64,000 nt of DNA from UBA11740 sp035635855. GTDB lineage: Bacteria; Acidobacteriota; Blastocatellia; Pyrinomonadales; Pyrinomonadaceae. A program made the translations under genes and the position numbers. Positions 16,756 through 26,621 of the stretch are shown here, piece after piece. The notes below the pieces were generated by a model. That model worked only from the letters and a program-made list of their open reading frames with translations, had not been told where the DNA came from and searched no databases. Position 1 is the first letter of the stretch. Each line of letters opens with the position of its first letter. The stretch spans positions 248,001-312,000 of the forward strand of contig DASQAF010000049.1 in the NCBI GenBank assembly GCA_035635855.1, in the 5' to 3' direction.

Positions 16756-19700
16756 ATGTTAAGAACCACCAGGACCCTGCTTGTGATCGCGTTTGTCCTT
16801 TCCGTCTTCGCTTTGGGCCATGCCCAGCAACCGAACACTGACGCGTTGCGGTATCGCTACATCGGCCCGGTCGGCAATCGGGTGACCTCGGTTGCCGGCG
16901 TGCCGGGCCAACCTTACGTCTACTATGCGGGGGCGGCGTCGGGCGGCATTTTCAAAACCATCGACGGGGGCATTCATTGGGACCCGATCTTCGACAGCCA
17001 GCCCGTATCGTCGATCGGATCGCTGGCGGTGGCGCCTTCCGATCCCAACATTGTGTGGGCAGGCACCGGCGAGGCCTGGATTCGCAGTCACATCTCAGTA
17101 GGGCAGGGAATTTACAAATCGACTGATGCGGGCAAGACCTGGAAGTTGATGGGACTGGAGAAGACCGGACGCATCGGCCACCTCGCAATCGATCCCAGGA
17201 ATCCCGACATTGTTCTGGCGTGCGCGCTTGGTCATGCTTACGGACCACAGCAGGAGCGCGGCGTCTTTCGCACGGCCAACGGCGGGGCTACGTGGGAGCG
17301 CGTGCTGTTCACCGATGAGAACTGCGGTTGTTCAGACATCGTGATGGACCCGAAAAATCCGCGAATTCTGTTTGCCGGCATGTGGCCGTTGGAGATTCAC
17401 ACCTGGGGCAGGGAGAGCGGCGGACCGGGCAGCGGCCTGTTCATGTCGCGCGACGGTGGCGCAACCTGGAAAAAGCTAACCGGTCATGGCCTGCCCACGC
17501 ATACCACCGGAAAGTTCGCGCTCGCGATCGCTCCGTCGAATTCGAATCGCGTCTATGCGCTGATTGAAACCGGCGACGGCGTGCCCTACAAAGGACAGGA
17601 GACAGATCGCGGAAAGCTCTGGCGATCAGACGATGGTGGCGAGAACTGGCGGCTGGTTAGTTACGATCGCAATCTCGGCGGGCGCACGCATTACTATTTT
17701 CGCGTAGCCGTCTCTCCTGATAATGAGAACGAAGCTTATTTTCTCACCGCAGCCTATACCGTTTCGCTTGATGGCGGCGAAACTACGCGCGCAGGCGCGG
17801 GCTTTGGCACCAGTCCCGGCGGCGACAACCACGACATTTGGATCGATCCGACTGATCCGAATCGCATGGCAGTGGCTAATGACGGCGGCGTGAGTCTTTC
17901 GGTGACCCGCGGCCGGACCTGGCAGAGAATTCAATTGCCGATTGCCCAGATTTATCATGTCACGACCGACAATCGCATTCCTTACTACGTCTATGGCAAC
18001 AAGCAGGACGGTCCTTCGTATCGCGGCCCGAGCCGCACCGGCGGGGGTGGCGGCGGCGGTGGATTTGGTGGCGGCATTCCGCGCAGCGCCTGGATTGGCG
18101 TCGCCGGCGGCGAAAGCGGTTGGGCCACGCCCGATCCGGTCGATAACAACATTATCTGGTCCAGCGCTTCCGGCTCCGGCAGTGTCGGTGGCATTGTCGA
18201 GCGATTCGATCTGCGCACCGGCCAGTCACGCAATGTCGAAGTGTGGCCCGATCAGGTTAACGGATCGACGGCCGCCGATCTGAAATATCGTTTTGTCTGG
18301 ACCGCGCCGCTGACGATCTCGCCGCACGATCATAATAAGATTTACATTGGGAGTCAGTTCGTGCACGTCACCACCGACGGCGGTAATAGCTGGCAGGTAA
18401 TAAGTCCCGATCTAACTTCAAACGATAAGAGCCGGCAGACATTCTCCGGTGGCCTGACCGGCGACAACATTGGCGTCGAGTACGCGCCCGTCGTCTTTGC
18501 TATAGCCGAGTCGCCCAAGGAAGCAGGAGTTATCTGGGCTGGTACGAATGATGGCATCGTTCAGATTACCCGCGACGGTGGAAAGAACTGGACTAACGTT
18601 ACCAGGAACATTCCCAACATACTTCCGTGGGGAACGGTTAGTAACATCGAGGCTTCGCGTTACAACGCGGGCGCCGCATACATCACCGTCGACGGCCATC
18701 AGGTGAACAATCGCGATCCGTTTATCTACAAAACAACTGACTACGGCAAGACCTGGAAAGCGATCACGGACGGCATCCCACACACAATGCTGAGTTATGC
18801 GCATTGCGTGCGCGAAGATCCCGTGCGTCAGGGCTTGCTGTATGTTGGCACTGAAGGCGGGCTGTTCGTTTCCTACGACGATGGCGCCAACTGGCAGCCG
18901 CTGCAGAACAATCTGCCGCACGCGCCGGTTTACTGGATTACCATTCAGGAGCAATTCAACGACATGGTCATCGCGACCTACGGGCGCGGCTTTTGGATTC
19001 ACGATGACCTAACGCCTTTGCAGCAATGGACCTCTGAGATCCAAAATGCGGCCGCGCACCTCTTCACTCCCCGCGCGGCCTATCGCTTCCGCGGCCTGAC
19101 GGTGCCGTATTCGTCTTTAGACGATCCTACGGCGGGACAGAACCCACCTTACGGCGCATCGATCAACTACTATTTGAAGACGGCGCCGAAAACCGAGCCC
19201 TCGATCAAGATCGTCGACGCCGAGGGCAAGACGGTGCGCGCGATTAATGGCACGCGCACCGCAGGATTGAATCGCGTTTGGTGGGACCTGCGCACAGAGC
19301 AATCAAAAGAAATACGGCTGCGGACCGCGCCGGCTTACGCGCCCGAGATACGAATGAACGCCGAAGGCTGGCGGCCTTTGCCCGAAGGCGGCAGGATGGC
19401 GATACTGGTGCCGCCAGGAACTTACACCGTGAAGCTTTCGGTCGACGGCCAGGAGTTCAATCAGTCACTTACGGTCCTGAAGGATCCAAATGCCGGCGGC
19501 GATGACGCCGACATTCAGAAGCAGATGGCCATGCTCTCTGACCTGCGCAAGGATCTGGAGGTGGCAGCCGACATGGTCAATCAAATCGAGTTAATTCGCG
19601 CCCAACTGGGAACTCTCAAGCCTCTTTTACGTGGCGCCGATCTGGTGAGACTCGCCGACGAGCTCGAAAAGAAATTAACCGACATCGAAGACAATTTGAT

Positions 19701-20058
19701 TCAAAGAAAGATCACCGGCCAGGGCCAGGACACCGTGCGCTTTCCGCCGAAGCTCATCAGCAAGCTGAATTATTTGGCGAACGGCGTCAGCAGCGGCGAC
19801 TTTCAGCCCAATACGCAGCAGCAGGAAGTTCACGCAATGTTCAAGTCACAACTTGCCAACCTGCGCAAGCAGTTTGACGAAACCGTGAGTCGCGATTTGG
19901 GAGATTTTAATCGCCTGCTGCGCGATCGAAATATTCCCAACGTGATTGCGGGTGGTCAGGAATTGCATGTCAGAAGCCCGACCGTCAGGGAGGGCCAGCG
20001 GTTGCAGCCTGAAAGGCTGCGAGAAAGTAGCCGGTGGTCGAAGACCACCGGACCGTAA
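16756..20058 (+). CDS. Sortilin/VPS10-like BNR-repeat protein (exported)
   Basis: The product has 1100 residues with a signal peptide (about 1-24). From about 30 to 760 it contains repeated propeller blades with Asp-box turns, for example KSTDAGKTW, MSRDGGATW, RSDDGGENW, ITRDGGKNW, KTTDYGKTW and SYDDGANW. This is the large BNR/VPS10-like group common in Acidobacteriota, often labelled glycosyl hydrolase although activity is rarely shown. A Gly-rich loop lies near 428-440. After the propeller come a beta-sandwich (about 800-910) and a helical, coiled-coil-like C-terminal region (about 915-1070). The last 25 or so residues are encoded by a palindromic repeat cluster, so the natural C-terminus has probably been replaced. 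A paralogue follows downstream. Confidence 0.88.
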   Translation: MLRTTRTLLVIAFVLSVFALGHAQQPNTDALRYRYIGPVGNRVTSVAGVPGQPYVYYAGAASGGIFKTIDGGIHWDPIFDSQPVSSIGSLAVAPSDPNIVWAGTGEAWIRSHISVGQGIYKSTDAGKTWKLMGLEKTGRIGHLAIDPRNPDIVLACALGHAYGPQQERGVFRTANGGATWERVLFTDENCGCSDIVMDPKNPRILFAGMWPLEIHTWGRESGGPGSGLFMSRDGGATWKKLTGHGLPTHTTGKFALAIAPSNSNRVYALIETGDGVPYKGQETDRGKLWRSDDGGENWRLVSYDRNLGGRTHYYFRVAVSPDNENEAYFLTAAYTVSLDGGETTRAGAGFGTSPGGDNHDIWIDPTDPNRMAVANDGGVSLSVTRGRTWQRIQLPIAQIYHVTTDNRIPYYVYGNKQDGPSYRGPSRTGGGGGGGGFGGGIPRSAWIGVAGGESGWATPDPVDNNIIWSSASGSGSVGGIVERFDLRTGQSRNVEVWPDQVNGSTAADLKYRFVWTAPLTISPHDHNKIYIGSQFVHVTTDGGNSWQVISPDLTSNDKSRQTFSGGLTGDNIGVEYAPVVFAIAESPKEAGVIWAGTNDGIVQITRDGGKNWTNVTRNIPNILPWGTVSNIEASRYNAGAAYITVDGHQVNNRDPFIYKTTDYGKTWKAITDGIPHTMLSYAHCVREDPVRQGLLYVGTEGGLFVSYDDGANWQPLQNNLPHAPVYWITIQEQFNDMVIATYGRGFWIHDDLTPLQQWTSEIQNAAAHLFTPRAAYRFRGLTVPYSSLDDPTAGQNPPYGASINYYLKTAPKTEPSIKIVDAEGKTVRAINGTRTAGLNRVWWDLRTEQSKEIRLRTAPAYAPEIRMNAEGWRPLPEGGRMAILVPPGTYTVKLSVDGQEFNQSLTVLKDPNAGGDDADIQKQMAMLSDLRKDLEVAADMVNQIELIRAQLGTLKPLLRGADLVRLADELEKKLTDIEDNLIQRKITGQGQDTVRFPPKLISKLNYLANGVSSGDFQPNTQQQEVHAMFKSQLANLRKQFDETVSRDLGDFNRLLRDRNIPNVIAGGQELHVRSPTVREGQRLQPERLRESSRWSKTTGP

Positions 20059-20196
20059 TTTAGGAGGATTCATCTGCACCCTGAAAGGGTGCGAGATTCT
20101 GGCACCCCTTCAGGGTGCGAAATGAGAATGCCTCGTGACCGGAGGTCTTCGCTACGCTACGACCTCCGGCTACTTTCTCGCAACCCTCCGGGTTGC
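20004..20196. repeat. REP-like cluster of six hairpins, itself roughly mirror-symmetric
   Basis: Hairpins: GCAGCCT/AGGCTGC with a GAA loop (20004-20020); CCGGTGGTC/GACCACCGG with a GAA loop (20031-20051); GCACCCT/AGGGTGC with a GAA loop (20076-20092); GCACCC/GGGTGC (20102-20118); CCGGAGGTC/GACCTCCGG (20139-20169); GCAACCC/GGGTTGC (20180-20196). The outer parts mirror each other, since CGAGAAAGTAG follows the first hairpin and CTACTTTCTCG precedes the last. This is the make-up of a composite REP/BIME element. It overlaps the 3' end of the upstream gene. The remaining bases to 20318 hold only the leader of the next gene. Confidence 0.88.
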
Positions 20197-20318
20197 CCGA
20201 TTCAACGAGCACCTCGGGGCAGAGTGAGCCCAACCTTAGCTGACGCAATGCGACACTCTCGCGCCAATAACCACCCCGGTCCGATCGGAGTTAATGAAAC
20301 TACAGGAGTCGTTCTTAT

Positions 20319-23300
20319 ATGAATCGTAAATCAAACCAATTCTCTATTCTGCTTTTTCTAGCCGCACTCTTAATCGCAATGCCGATGGCCGGCTTTGCGC
20401 AGGGACAGAAGACCTCGAAATCTCGCAAGAACCCCCCAGCGAAACAGCAGTCGCCGCCTGAACCCGTTAAGCCGGACGCGGACAAGAAGACTGAACAAGG
20501 CGACGCGAAAAAACCTGACGAAGAAAAGCCCGATGACGAGAACAAGCCTCGCGACCCGATGTCCACCGCGACTTTCAACGGACTGCGTCTGCGCTCGATT
20601 GGCCCGGCGTTTACCTCGGGCCGTGTGGTCGGCCTCGCTGTCGATCCCAACAATCCTTCGCATTACTTTGTGGCGGCAGCATCGGGTGGCGTCTGGAAAA
20701 CTCTGAACGCCGGCACGACCTGGACGCCGGTCTTCGATCGCGAGGGTTCGTATTCAATTGGCTGCATTGTGCTGGATCCAAAGAACCCGCTCACGGTTTG
20801 GGTGGGCACGGGCGAGAACAACAGCCAGCGCAGTGTCTCGTACGGCAACGGCGTCTATCGCTCGGACGATGGCGGCAAGACCTGGAAGAACGTCGGTCTC
20901 AAAACTTCAGAACACATCGGACGCATAGCCATCGATCCAAAGGATTCAAACATCGTCTATGTCGCGGCGCAGGGGCCGCTGTGGGGTCCCGGTGGAGAGC
21001 GCGGTCTTTACAAAACAACGGACGGCGGTAAGACGTGGAAACAAATTCTCAAGATTAGCGAGAACACCGGTGTCACTGATGTTGTGATCGATCCGCAGAA
21101 TCCCGAGACGCTTTACGCGGCGGCTTATCAGCGACGGCGCCACATGTGGACCTTGATTGATGGCGGGCCGGAAAGCGCGCTTTACAAATCAACCGATGCC
21201 GGCGCCACCTGGAACAGATTACGTGCAGGATTGCCCACCACTGAGTTGGGCCGCATTGGTTTGGCGATTTCACCGGCCGATCCGAATGTGATTTACGCGA
21301 CGATCGAAGCCGCCGATCGAAAAGGAGGAATTTTCCGCTCGAGCGATCGCGGCGGTAGTTGGGAGAGACGGAACGAGTTTGACGCCGGCGCCATGTACTA
21401 CTCGCGGATTGTCGCCGACCCAAAGAATGTCGATCGCGTCTACGTGATGAATGTTTTTCTCATGGTCTCAGATGATGGCGGCAAAACCTTGCGGCGACTC
21501 GGGGAAAAATCCAAGCACGTAGACAATCACGAGATCTGGATCGACACGAACAATGCGGATCATTATCTGGTCGGCTGCGACGGCGGCGTTTATGAAAGTT
21601 ATGACCGCGGCGCGAACTGGGACTTCAAACGAAATCTGCCGGTAACCCAGTTCTATGATGTGACCGCCGACAACGCCAAGCCCTTCTATAACGTCTATGG
21701 CGGTGCGCAGGACAATTTCGCATTCGGCGGGCCGTCGCGCACCCGCAATGCGTCGGGCATCGTCAACAGTGATTGGTTTGTTACCCAGGGCGGCGACGGC
21801 TTTCGCACCCAGGTCGATCCCGAAGATCCCAACACTATTTATGCTGAGCTGCAGAACGGTAATATTATTCGCTACGACAAACGCACGGGCGAGCGTATGG
21901 GTATCCAACCGCAGACGGGCCGCGGTGAAGATCCTCTGCGCTGGAATTGGGATTCGCCCTTCATCATCAGTCCGCATTCACGCACGCGCCTTTACTTTGC
22001 CGCCGACACACTTTTCCGCAGCGACGATCGCGGTGACAGTTGGCAGGTCGTAAGTGGCCAACTTTCGCGCGGCCTGGATCGCGACCGGCTCGCCGTGATG
22101 GGCAAGATCTGGAGTATCGATGCGGTGGCCAAAAATGCTTCGACTGCTTTCTTTGGCAACGCCTCGGCGCTGGCCGAATCACCAATGAAAGAAGGTTTGA
22201 TCTATATCGGCACCGACGATGGATTGCTTCAGATAACCGAAGATGGAGGGAAAAACTGGCGGCGAGTTGAAAAGCCTCTCGACGTTCCTGAATTGGCTTA
22301 CGTGAGTCGCATCGTCGCGTCGAATCACGAAGCAAACACTGTCTATGTGGCTTTCGAAAACCGGCAGAATGCCGACTTCAAACCTTACCTGTTGAAAAGC
22401 ACGGACGCCGGGCGGACCTGGACTTCGATTAAGAGCAATCTGCCGGCGAATCATCCGGTCTGGGCCATAGCTGAAGATCACGTCAATCCGAATCTGCTTT
22501 TCGTCGGCACAGAATTCGGCCTCTTCTTCACCGTAGATGGTGGACAGAAATGGGTGCAACTGAAAGGCGGTCTGCCGACGATTCAGGTGCGCGATCTAAC
22601 TATTCAAAAACGCGAGAACGATCTGGTGGTCGGCACTTTCGGTCGCGGGATTTACATTCTTGATAACTACGCCGCGCTGCGCTCGCTGACGCCGGAGTTG
22701 CTCAAACAGGACGCCCTGTTGTTCCCTGTGAAAGACGCTTTGATGTACATCCAAGCGCAGCCCATCGGTGGGCGCGGGAAGAGCTTTCAGGGCGAGTCGT
22801 TTTACACGGCTGAGAACCCGCCCTTCGGCGCTACGTTCACTTACTATCTGAAGGACGCGCTGAAAACCAAAAAAGAGAAGCGCCAGGAAGCTGAGAAAGA
22901 TGCGAGCAAGAAAGGCGCTGTGCTTTCGATTCCGAACCGTTCCGATCTTTCGGCGGAAGAAGAAGAGGAGGCGCCGGCGATTATCTTCACCGTGACTGAT
23001 GCAAACGGTCACGTCGTGCGCCGGCTGACCGGGCCGATTACTGCGGGCGTCCAGCGCATCGCGTGGGACCTGCGTTCTCCGGCTGCGTCCTTGCCGCCGC
23101 CGCCAAATCCCGAAACCGAAGATCCTTTCAATGAGGGCCCGGTCGGACCTTTGGTCATGCCCGGCACTTACAAAGTTTCAGTTGCCCGGCGCGTTGACGG
23201 CGTGATCACACCGTTCGGGCAACCGCAGGAGTTTCACGTAATTGTCGAGGGCCAGGAGAATATGTCGGCCGCGGATCGCGCGGCGCTGGTCGAATTTCAG

Positions 23301-23753
23301 CAGAAGGTCGCACGGCTGCAACGTGCGGTGACTGGCGCGTTGGAAGCTGCCAACGCGCTCAAGCCGCGCCTGGCTGCGATCAGACGGGCGCTTTTGGAAA
23401 CACCTTCAGCCGGCGAAACGTTGCTGGCCGATGCTACGACGCTGGACAAGCGCACGAATGACATTCTGCGGGCCTTACGTGGAGACAATGCTCTGCGCGC
23501 GCGCAACATGAATCTGCCGCCGTCGATCGGCGAACGGGTCGCGGACATCGTTGGCGGCCAGCGAATGTCGACCTCTCGCCCGACACAGACGCAGATGAAT
23601 CAATACGCGGCGGCGGCGCAGGACTTTGAGACTACCCTGGCGCAACTGCGTCAACTGATCGAAGGCGATCTGTTGAGACTGGAGAAGCAGATGGAAGCCG
23701 CCGGCGCACCCTGGACGCCGGGACGAATTCCGGAATGGAAACCGGAGCCGTAA
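20319..23753 (+). CDS. Sortilin/VPS10-like BNR-repeat protein, paralogue (exported)
   Basis: The product has 1144 residues. A signal peptide (about 1-28) is followed by a charged Lys/Pro/Asp-rich linker (30-75), then LRLRSIGPAFTSGRVVGLAVDP, which matches the start of the propeller in the upstream gene. Asp-box turns include YRSDDGGKTW, YKTTDGGKTW, YKSTDAGATW and LKSTDAGRTW. After about residue 800 come a Lys/Glu-rich insert (about 850-890), a beta-sandwich (VRRLTGPITAGVQRIAWDLRSP) and a C-terminal helical bundle rich in Ala, Leu and Arg. The order equals that of the paralogue, so the pair arose by tandem duplication. Binding of peptides or glycans outside the cell is likely, and catalysis is unproven. 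CAGGAG precedes the ATG. Confidence 0.88.
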   Translation: MNRKSNQFSILLFLAALLIAMPMAGFAQGQKTSKSRKNPPAKQQSPPEPVKPDADKKTEQGDAKKPDEEKPDDENKPRDPMSTATFNGLRLRSIGPAFTSGRVVGLAVDPNNPSHYFVAAASGGVWKTLNAGTTWTPVFDREGSYSIGCIVLDPKNPLTVWVGTGENNSQRSVSYGNGVYRSDDGGKTWKNVGLKTSEHIGRIAIDPKDSNIVYVAAQGPLWGPGGERGLYKTTDGGKTWKQILKISENTGVTDVVIDPQNPETLYAAAYQRRRHMWTLIDGGPESALYKSTDAGATWNRLRAGLPTTELGRIGLAISPADPNVIYATIEAADRKGGIFRSSDRGGSWERRNEFDAGAMYYSRIVADPKNVDRVYVMNVFLMVSDDGGKTLRRLGEKSKHVDNHEIWIDTNNADHYLVGCDGGVYESYDRGANWDFKRNLPVTQFYDVTADNAKPFYNVYGGAQDNFAFGGPSRTRNASGIVNSDWFVTQGGDGFRTQVDPEDPNTIYAELQNGNIIRYDKRTGERMGIQPQTGRGEDPLRWNWDSPFIISPHSRTRLYFAADTLFRSDDRGDSWQVVSGQLSRGLDRDRLAVMGKIWSIDAVAKNASTAFFGNASALAESPMKEGLIYIGTDDGLLQITEDGGKNWRRVEKPLDVPELAYVSRIVASNHEANTVYVAFENRQNADFKPYLLKSTDAGRTWTSIKSNLPANHPVWAIAEDHVNPNLLFVGTEFGLFFTVDGGQKWVQLKGGLPTIQVRDLTIQKRENDLVVGTFGRGIYILDNYAALRSLTPELLKQDALLFPVKDALMYIQAQPIGGRGKSFQGESFYTAENPPFGATFTYYLKDALKTKKEKRQEAEKDASKKGAVLSIPNRSDLSAEEEEEAPAIIFTVTDANGHVVRRLTGPITAGVQRIAWDLRSPAASLPPPPNPETEDPFNEGPVGPLVMPGTYKVSVARRVDGVITPFGQPQEFHVIVEGQENMSAADRAALVEFQQKVARLQRAVTGALEAANALKPRLAAIRRALLETPSAGETLLADATTLDKRTNDILRALRGDNALRARNMNLPPSIGERVADIVGGQRMSTSRPTQTQMNQYAAAAQDFETTLAQLRQLIEGDLLRLEKQMEAAGAPWTPGRIPEWKPEP

Positions 23754-23842
23754 GAAGGCAGAAGGCAGGACGCAGGAAGGTAGGCGGCACGGGCTTTCCC
23801 GCATGGGTTTTCAGACGCGGCGTTTTTACGGTTGGGGCAAGA

Positions 23843-23895
23843 ACGATCCACGAACTCACACGAAATCGAAAACTTCGTGTGTTTTCGTGGATCGT
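23843..23895. repeat. Long palindrome with 12+8 bp stem
   Basis: ACGATCCACGAA (23843-23854) pairs with TTCGTGGATCGT (23884-23895), and after a 2-base mismatch CACACGAA (23857-23864) pairs with TTCGTGTG (23874-23881) around a 9-base loop. It lies 90 bases after the BNR stop. No T-run follows, so it is more like a dispersed palindromic repeat than a simple terminator, though it may stop transcription. The rest of 23754-24002 shows no gene. Confidence 0.7.
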
Positions 23896-24002
23896 CCGTT
23901 TGCCTGGCTTGAATTAGGAGACCATTATTGAGTTTGTGCTGCCACCAACTGCCGCTTATGCTCTAAGGTTTCCAGGGGTGGAATGCAATTGAGGCGAGCC
24001 AG

Positions 24003-24710
24003 ATGAAGTGGGCAACGAAACGACGTGCTCGCACGCTGCTCGTCTCGGTCGCAATCGTCGCGGCGATCGCAACACTCGTGGCGCGGCTGAGCAGAATGTC
24101 GAAAGACGGCCGGCCCAAGGTAGTCACCCGGTCAGAGTCCCGAACACCCGTCGCGTCGCCAACGGAGCATTTGCCGGTTCAGGCACAAACTAATTCTACG
24201 GACGTTCAGCCGACTCCGCCCGCAATCGCTTCGCCGGCGGCCAACACTAGTCCGACTGTTCCAGGGCTGACGTCGCCTTCGCCGGCCAGACTAATCATTC
24301 CCGTTGCCGGGGTGCGGCCTGAGCAGTTGCGCGATACTTTTTCTGAAGCGCGCTCTGAAGGACGCGTTCACGATGCGATTGATATACCCGCTGCGCGAGG
24401 AACTCCCGTCGTTGCTGCGGCCGACGGACCGATCGTAAAACTTTTTCAGAGCGAACGCGGGGGCATAACGATTTATCAACTGAGTACTGATGGTAGGTTC
24501 GTCTACTACTACGCACACCTCGATCGATATGCGGAAGGTCTGGCCGAAGGTCATTTCGCCAAACAAGGGGAAACGATTGCGTACGTTGGCGATAGTGGAA
24601 ACGCAGGCCCGGGAAATTATCATCTGCATTTCTCAATTGCAGAAATTTCTAATCCCAAAGACTTCTGGCACGGCGTTAACATCAATCCCTATCCACTGCT
24701 GCGTAAATAA
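24003..24710 (+). CDS. M23-family (LytM-type) zinc peptidase
   Basis: The product has 235 residues. An N-terminal membrane segment (about 9-27) is followed by a Pro/Thr/Ser-rich linker to about 95, then a single LytM domain. The zinc and catalytic residues are present: H123 and D127 in RVHDAIDIPAARGTPV, and H207 with H209 in YHLHFSI; YYAHLDRY carries the conserved central motif. It should cut peptide crosslinks of peptidoglycan or another Gly-containing peptide from the periplasmic face. The next gene encodes an L,D-transpeptidase, so a cell-wall remodelling pair is likely, although 270 bases separate them. GAGGCGAG precedes the ATG. Confidence 0.92.
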   Translation: MKWATKRRARTLLVSVAIVAAIATLVARLSRMSKDGRPKVVTRSESRTPVASPTEHLPVQAQTNSTDVQPTPPAIASPAANTSPTVPGLTSPSPARLIIPVAGVRPEQLRDTFSEARSEGRVHDAIDIPAARGTPVVAAADGPIVKLFQSERGGITIYQLSTDGRFVYYYAHLDRYAEGLAEGHFAKQGETIAYVGDSGNAGPGNYHLHFSIAEISNPKDFWHGVNINPYPLLRK

Positions 24711-24984
24711 GACGTATCGGTCCCAACGGATCAGGGCGAATATGAACGAAAGTTCTCAACGCACCGTTCGCTTATCGTCCAACGCAATTGAATCTTTGGG
24801 CGGCGTGCGTCGCGTTCTTGCTTTGCGCCTTGCGGATTTTCTTCCTGCCTTTGCGTGAGATTGGTTTGCACGCTAATGTTTCACGCAAAAGCGCAGAGAA
24901 AAACCTGAGCAGCAAAGATGATCTGACGTCACGGCACACACCTTGCCAAACAAAACCGCCAAGAAACAAAGGAGAGTACCAAGA
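24711..24984. other. Intergenic region with a 9-bp inverted repeat
   Basis: TTTGCGTGA (24850-24858) is mirrored by TCACGCAAA (24881-24889), with a 22-base spacer. A related CTTTGCGCCTTGCGG lies just upstream (24820-24834). This resembles dispersed TTTGCG-type palindromes. No gene is supported. AAAGGAG at 24968-24974 belongs to the following gene. Confidence 0.5.
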
Positions 24985-26394
24985 ATGCGACGGTATCTGA
25001 TATCAGCTCTTTTCATGGCGGCTTGCATACTCGCGACGGGGTGCGTTACAGAGCCGGCGAACCGGGCCAATAGCAACACGAATGTCGCGGCTTTGCCCAC
25101 GGCGACGGCAACTAGCTCGCCCACGCCGGTCAGCGAAAAGACTTCGAAGACTCAGGCGCTGACTCTGCCGGTGCTCGACGCGTTTTTAGCTAACGGTTCT
25201 TTTTCGGGCCTGCTCAAGAGTCGTTTGCAACTTACGGATGAGCAAATCGCGAAGCTGAAGGAGGCAGCTCATTCAGACACAGCCAAACTCAGCGAAGCGA
25301 ATGCCGGCACATCACCCGGAGAGACGGCCAGTGCGCGTGCCACCGCGAAAGAAACGATCACGAAGATAATCGGCGCTGAAAAAGCGGAGCAACTCGAAGC
25401 CTTGATAGCAGAGCAGTGGAGTAGTGACAACGAAAGCGCCGCGGATAAGACTGCCACTCAATCAGTGTCAAATGACAGCCTGATCGCTAACAAGGTCCCG
25501 GGCGATTCGCGGGTGGTGGTGAATGCGCCTGCCTACCGGATGGACGTCTTTGAAAATGGCCGGCTGATCAAATCTTACAAGATCGGAATCGGATATCCTC
25601 AGTTTCCTCTCCCCACCGGCCTCCGCAAGGCGCGCACAATTATTTTCAATCCGACCTGGACACCGCCTGATGAACCGTGGGTCGCAAAGATGAAAAACGT
25701 TAGTGCCGGCGAAAAAATTGAAGCAGGCAGCAAGTTGAACCCGCTCGGTCCCGTCAAGATTCCCATCGGCGGTCCATCACTGATTCACGGCGGCAAGCCG
25801 CCGGCGAAAATCGGCACTTTTGCCTCTCATGGTTGTGTGGGACTAACGACGCCCCAGGTGCACGACTTTGCGAAGCTGCTGGCTCAACTTGGCGGTGCGC
25901 ATTTGACCGACACTGATATTGCCGCATTCGAACGCAACAAAACGGAAACGAAGGAAGTGAAACTGACGAAAGCAGTCCCGGTCGAACTGCGGTATGAAAC
26001 GATTGTGGTCGAGGATGGCAAGCTGCACATCTATCGCGACGTTTACGATCAGGAAGCAAACACCGAAGAAAACTTGAGGGCCGTGCTCGACGCAAACGGA
26101 ATTCAACTCGATTCACTAACCGAGGACGTTCGAGCAGAAATCCTGGATGCTTTGGCCCAGATGTCCGGTTCCAGCCTTGCCCAGGCCGCGCCATCGCCGA
26201 AGGGAACGCCAATTAGTACCAAAGGCCCAAATGCTTCGCCGACCGTATCCCAAAAGAAATCGCCCGCGACAAAAACAATGCCTCGTGCAGCGAAGAATCA
26301 GAAAGAGATCGTGATCGAAATCGCAGAGTTGAAAGGCAAAGGCTATCCGCCGCCCGTGGATCTGGATACTGGGGTGGGACGAAAGAGTAAGTGA
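24985..26394 (+). CDS. L,D-transpeptidase (YkuD domain) lipoprotein
   Basis: The product has 469 residues from the ATG at 24985, 10 bases after AAAGGAG; an in-frame ATG at 24943 would add a hydrophilic stretch before the signal. The signal ends in ATGC near residue 20, a lipobox. A helical region (about 60-160) precedes the YkuD domain (about 173-310), which starts RVVVNAPAYRMDVFENG and holds the active site H268-G with SHGC (H282, C284). The Arg that usually follows this motif is replaced (CVGLT). YkuD enzymes form 3-3 crosslinks or attach lipoproteins to peptidoglycan. A low-complexity Pro/Ser/Lys tail (about 405-469) is probably disordered. Confidence 0.9.
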   Translation: MRRYLISALFMAACILATGCVTEPANRANSNTNVAALPTATATSSPTPVSEKTSKTQALTLPVLDAFLANGSFSGLLKSRLQLTDEQIAKLKEAAHSDTAKLSEANAGTSPGETASARATAKETITKIIGAEKAEQLEALIAEQWSSDNESAADKTATQSVSNDSLIANKVPGDSRVVVNAPAYRMDVFENGRLIKSYKIGIGYPQFPLPTGLRKARTIIFNPTWTPPDEPWVAKMKNVSAGEKIEAGSKLNPLGPVKIPIGGPSLIHGGKPPAKIGTFASHGCVGLTTPQVHDFAKLLAQLGGAHLTDTDIAAFERNKTETKEVKLTKAVPVELRYETIVVEDGKLHIYRDVYDQEANTEENLRAVLDANGIQLDSLTEDVRAEILDALAQMSGSSLAQAAPSPKGTPISTKGPNASPTVSQKKSPATKTMPRAAKNQKEIVIEIAELKGKGYPPPVDLDTGVGRKSK

Positions 26395-26516
26395 CGGCTA
26401 ACCGGGATTGGCCGAAAAGATTGAACGGAGCCACTGCAGGTCTTCAAGCAGCGTTCGAAACCCGACCGAACGGGAGCCGCGGGAAATGGAAAGCAGTGCT
26501 TACAACGAACAAGAAA

Positions 26517-26552
26517 ACGCCTCTCCGAGTCGTGCGGGACCCGGAGAGGCGT
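26517..26552 (-). terminator. Intrinsic terminator for the BNR gene at 26622-30539
   Basis: ACGCCTCTCCG (26517-26527) and CGGAGAGGCGT (26542-26552) form a perfect 11-bp stem. On the minus strand a T-rich TTTCTTG follows. The hairpin and its flank CAAGTGGGGCGAGAGA are shared with the site at 34372-34402, also downstream of a BNR gene. It may serve the convergent YkuD gene as well. The rest of 26395-26621 shows no gene. Confidence 0.75.
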
Positions 26553-26621
26553 CAAGTGGGGCGAGAGAACTTGTGGTGGTCTAAATCAAGATCCTCTCGT
26601 TACCCTCACAAGCGAACATCA

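Noticed and set aside
16756..23753. Calling the two sortilin-like proteins true sialidases
   Set aside because: Asp-box blades are clear, but no catalytic Arg triad or Tyr/Glu pair could be assigned by eye.
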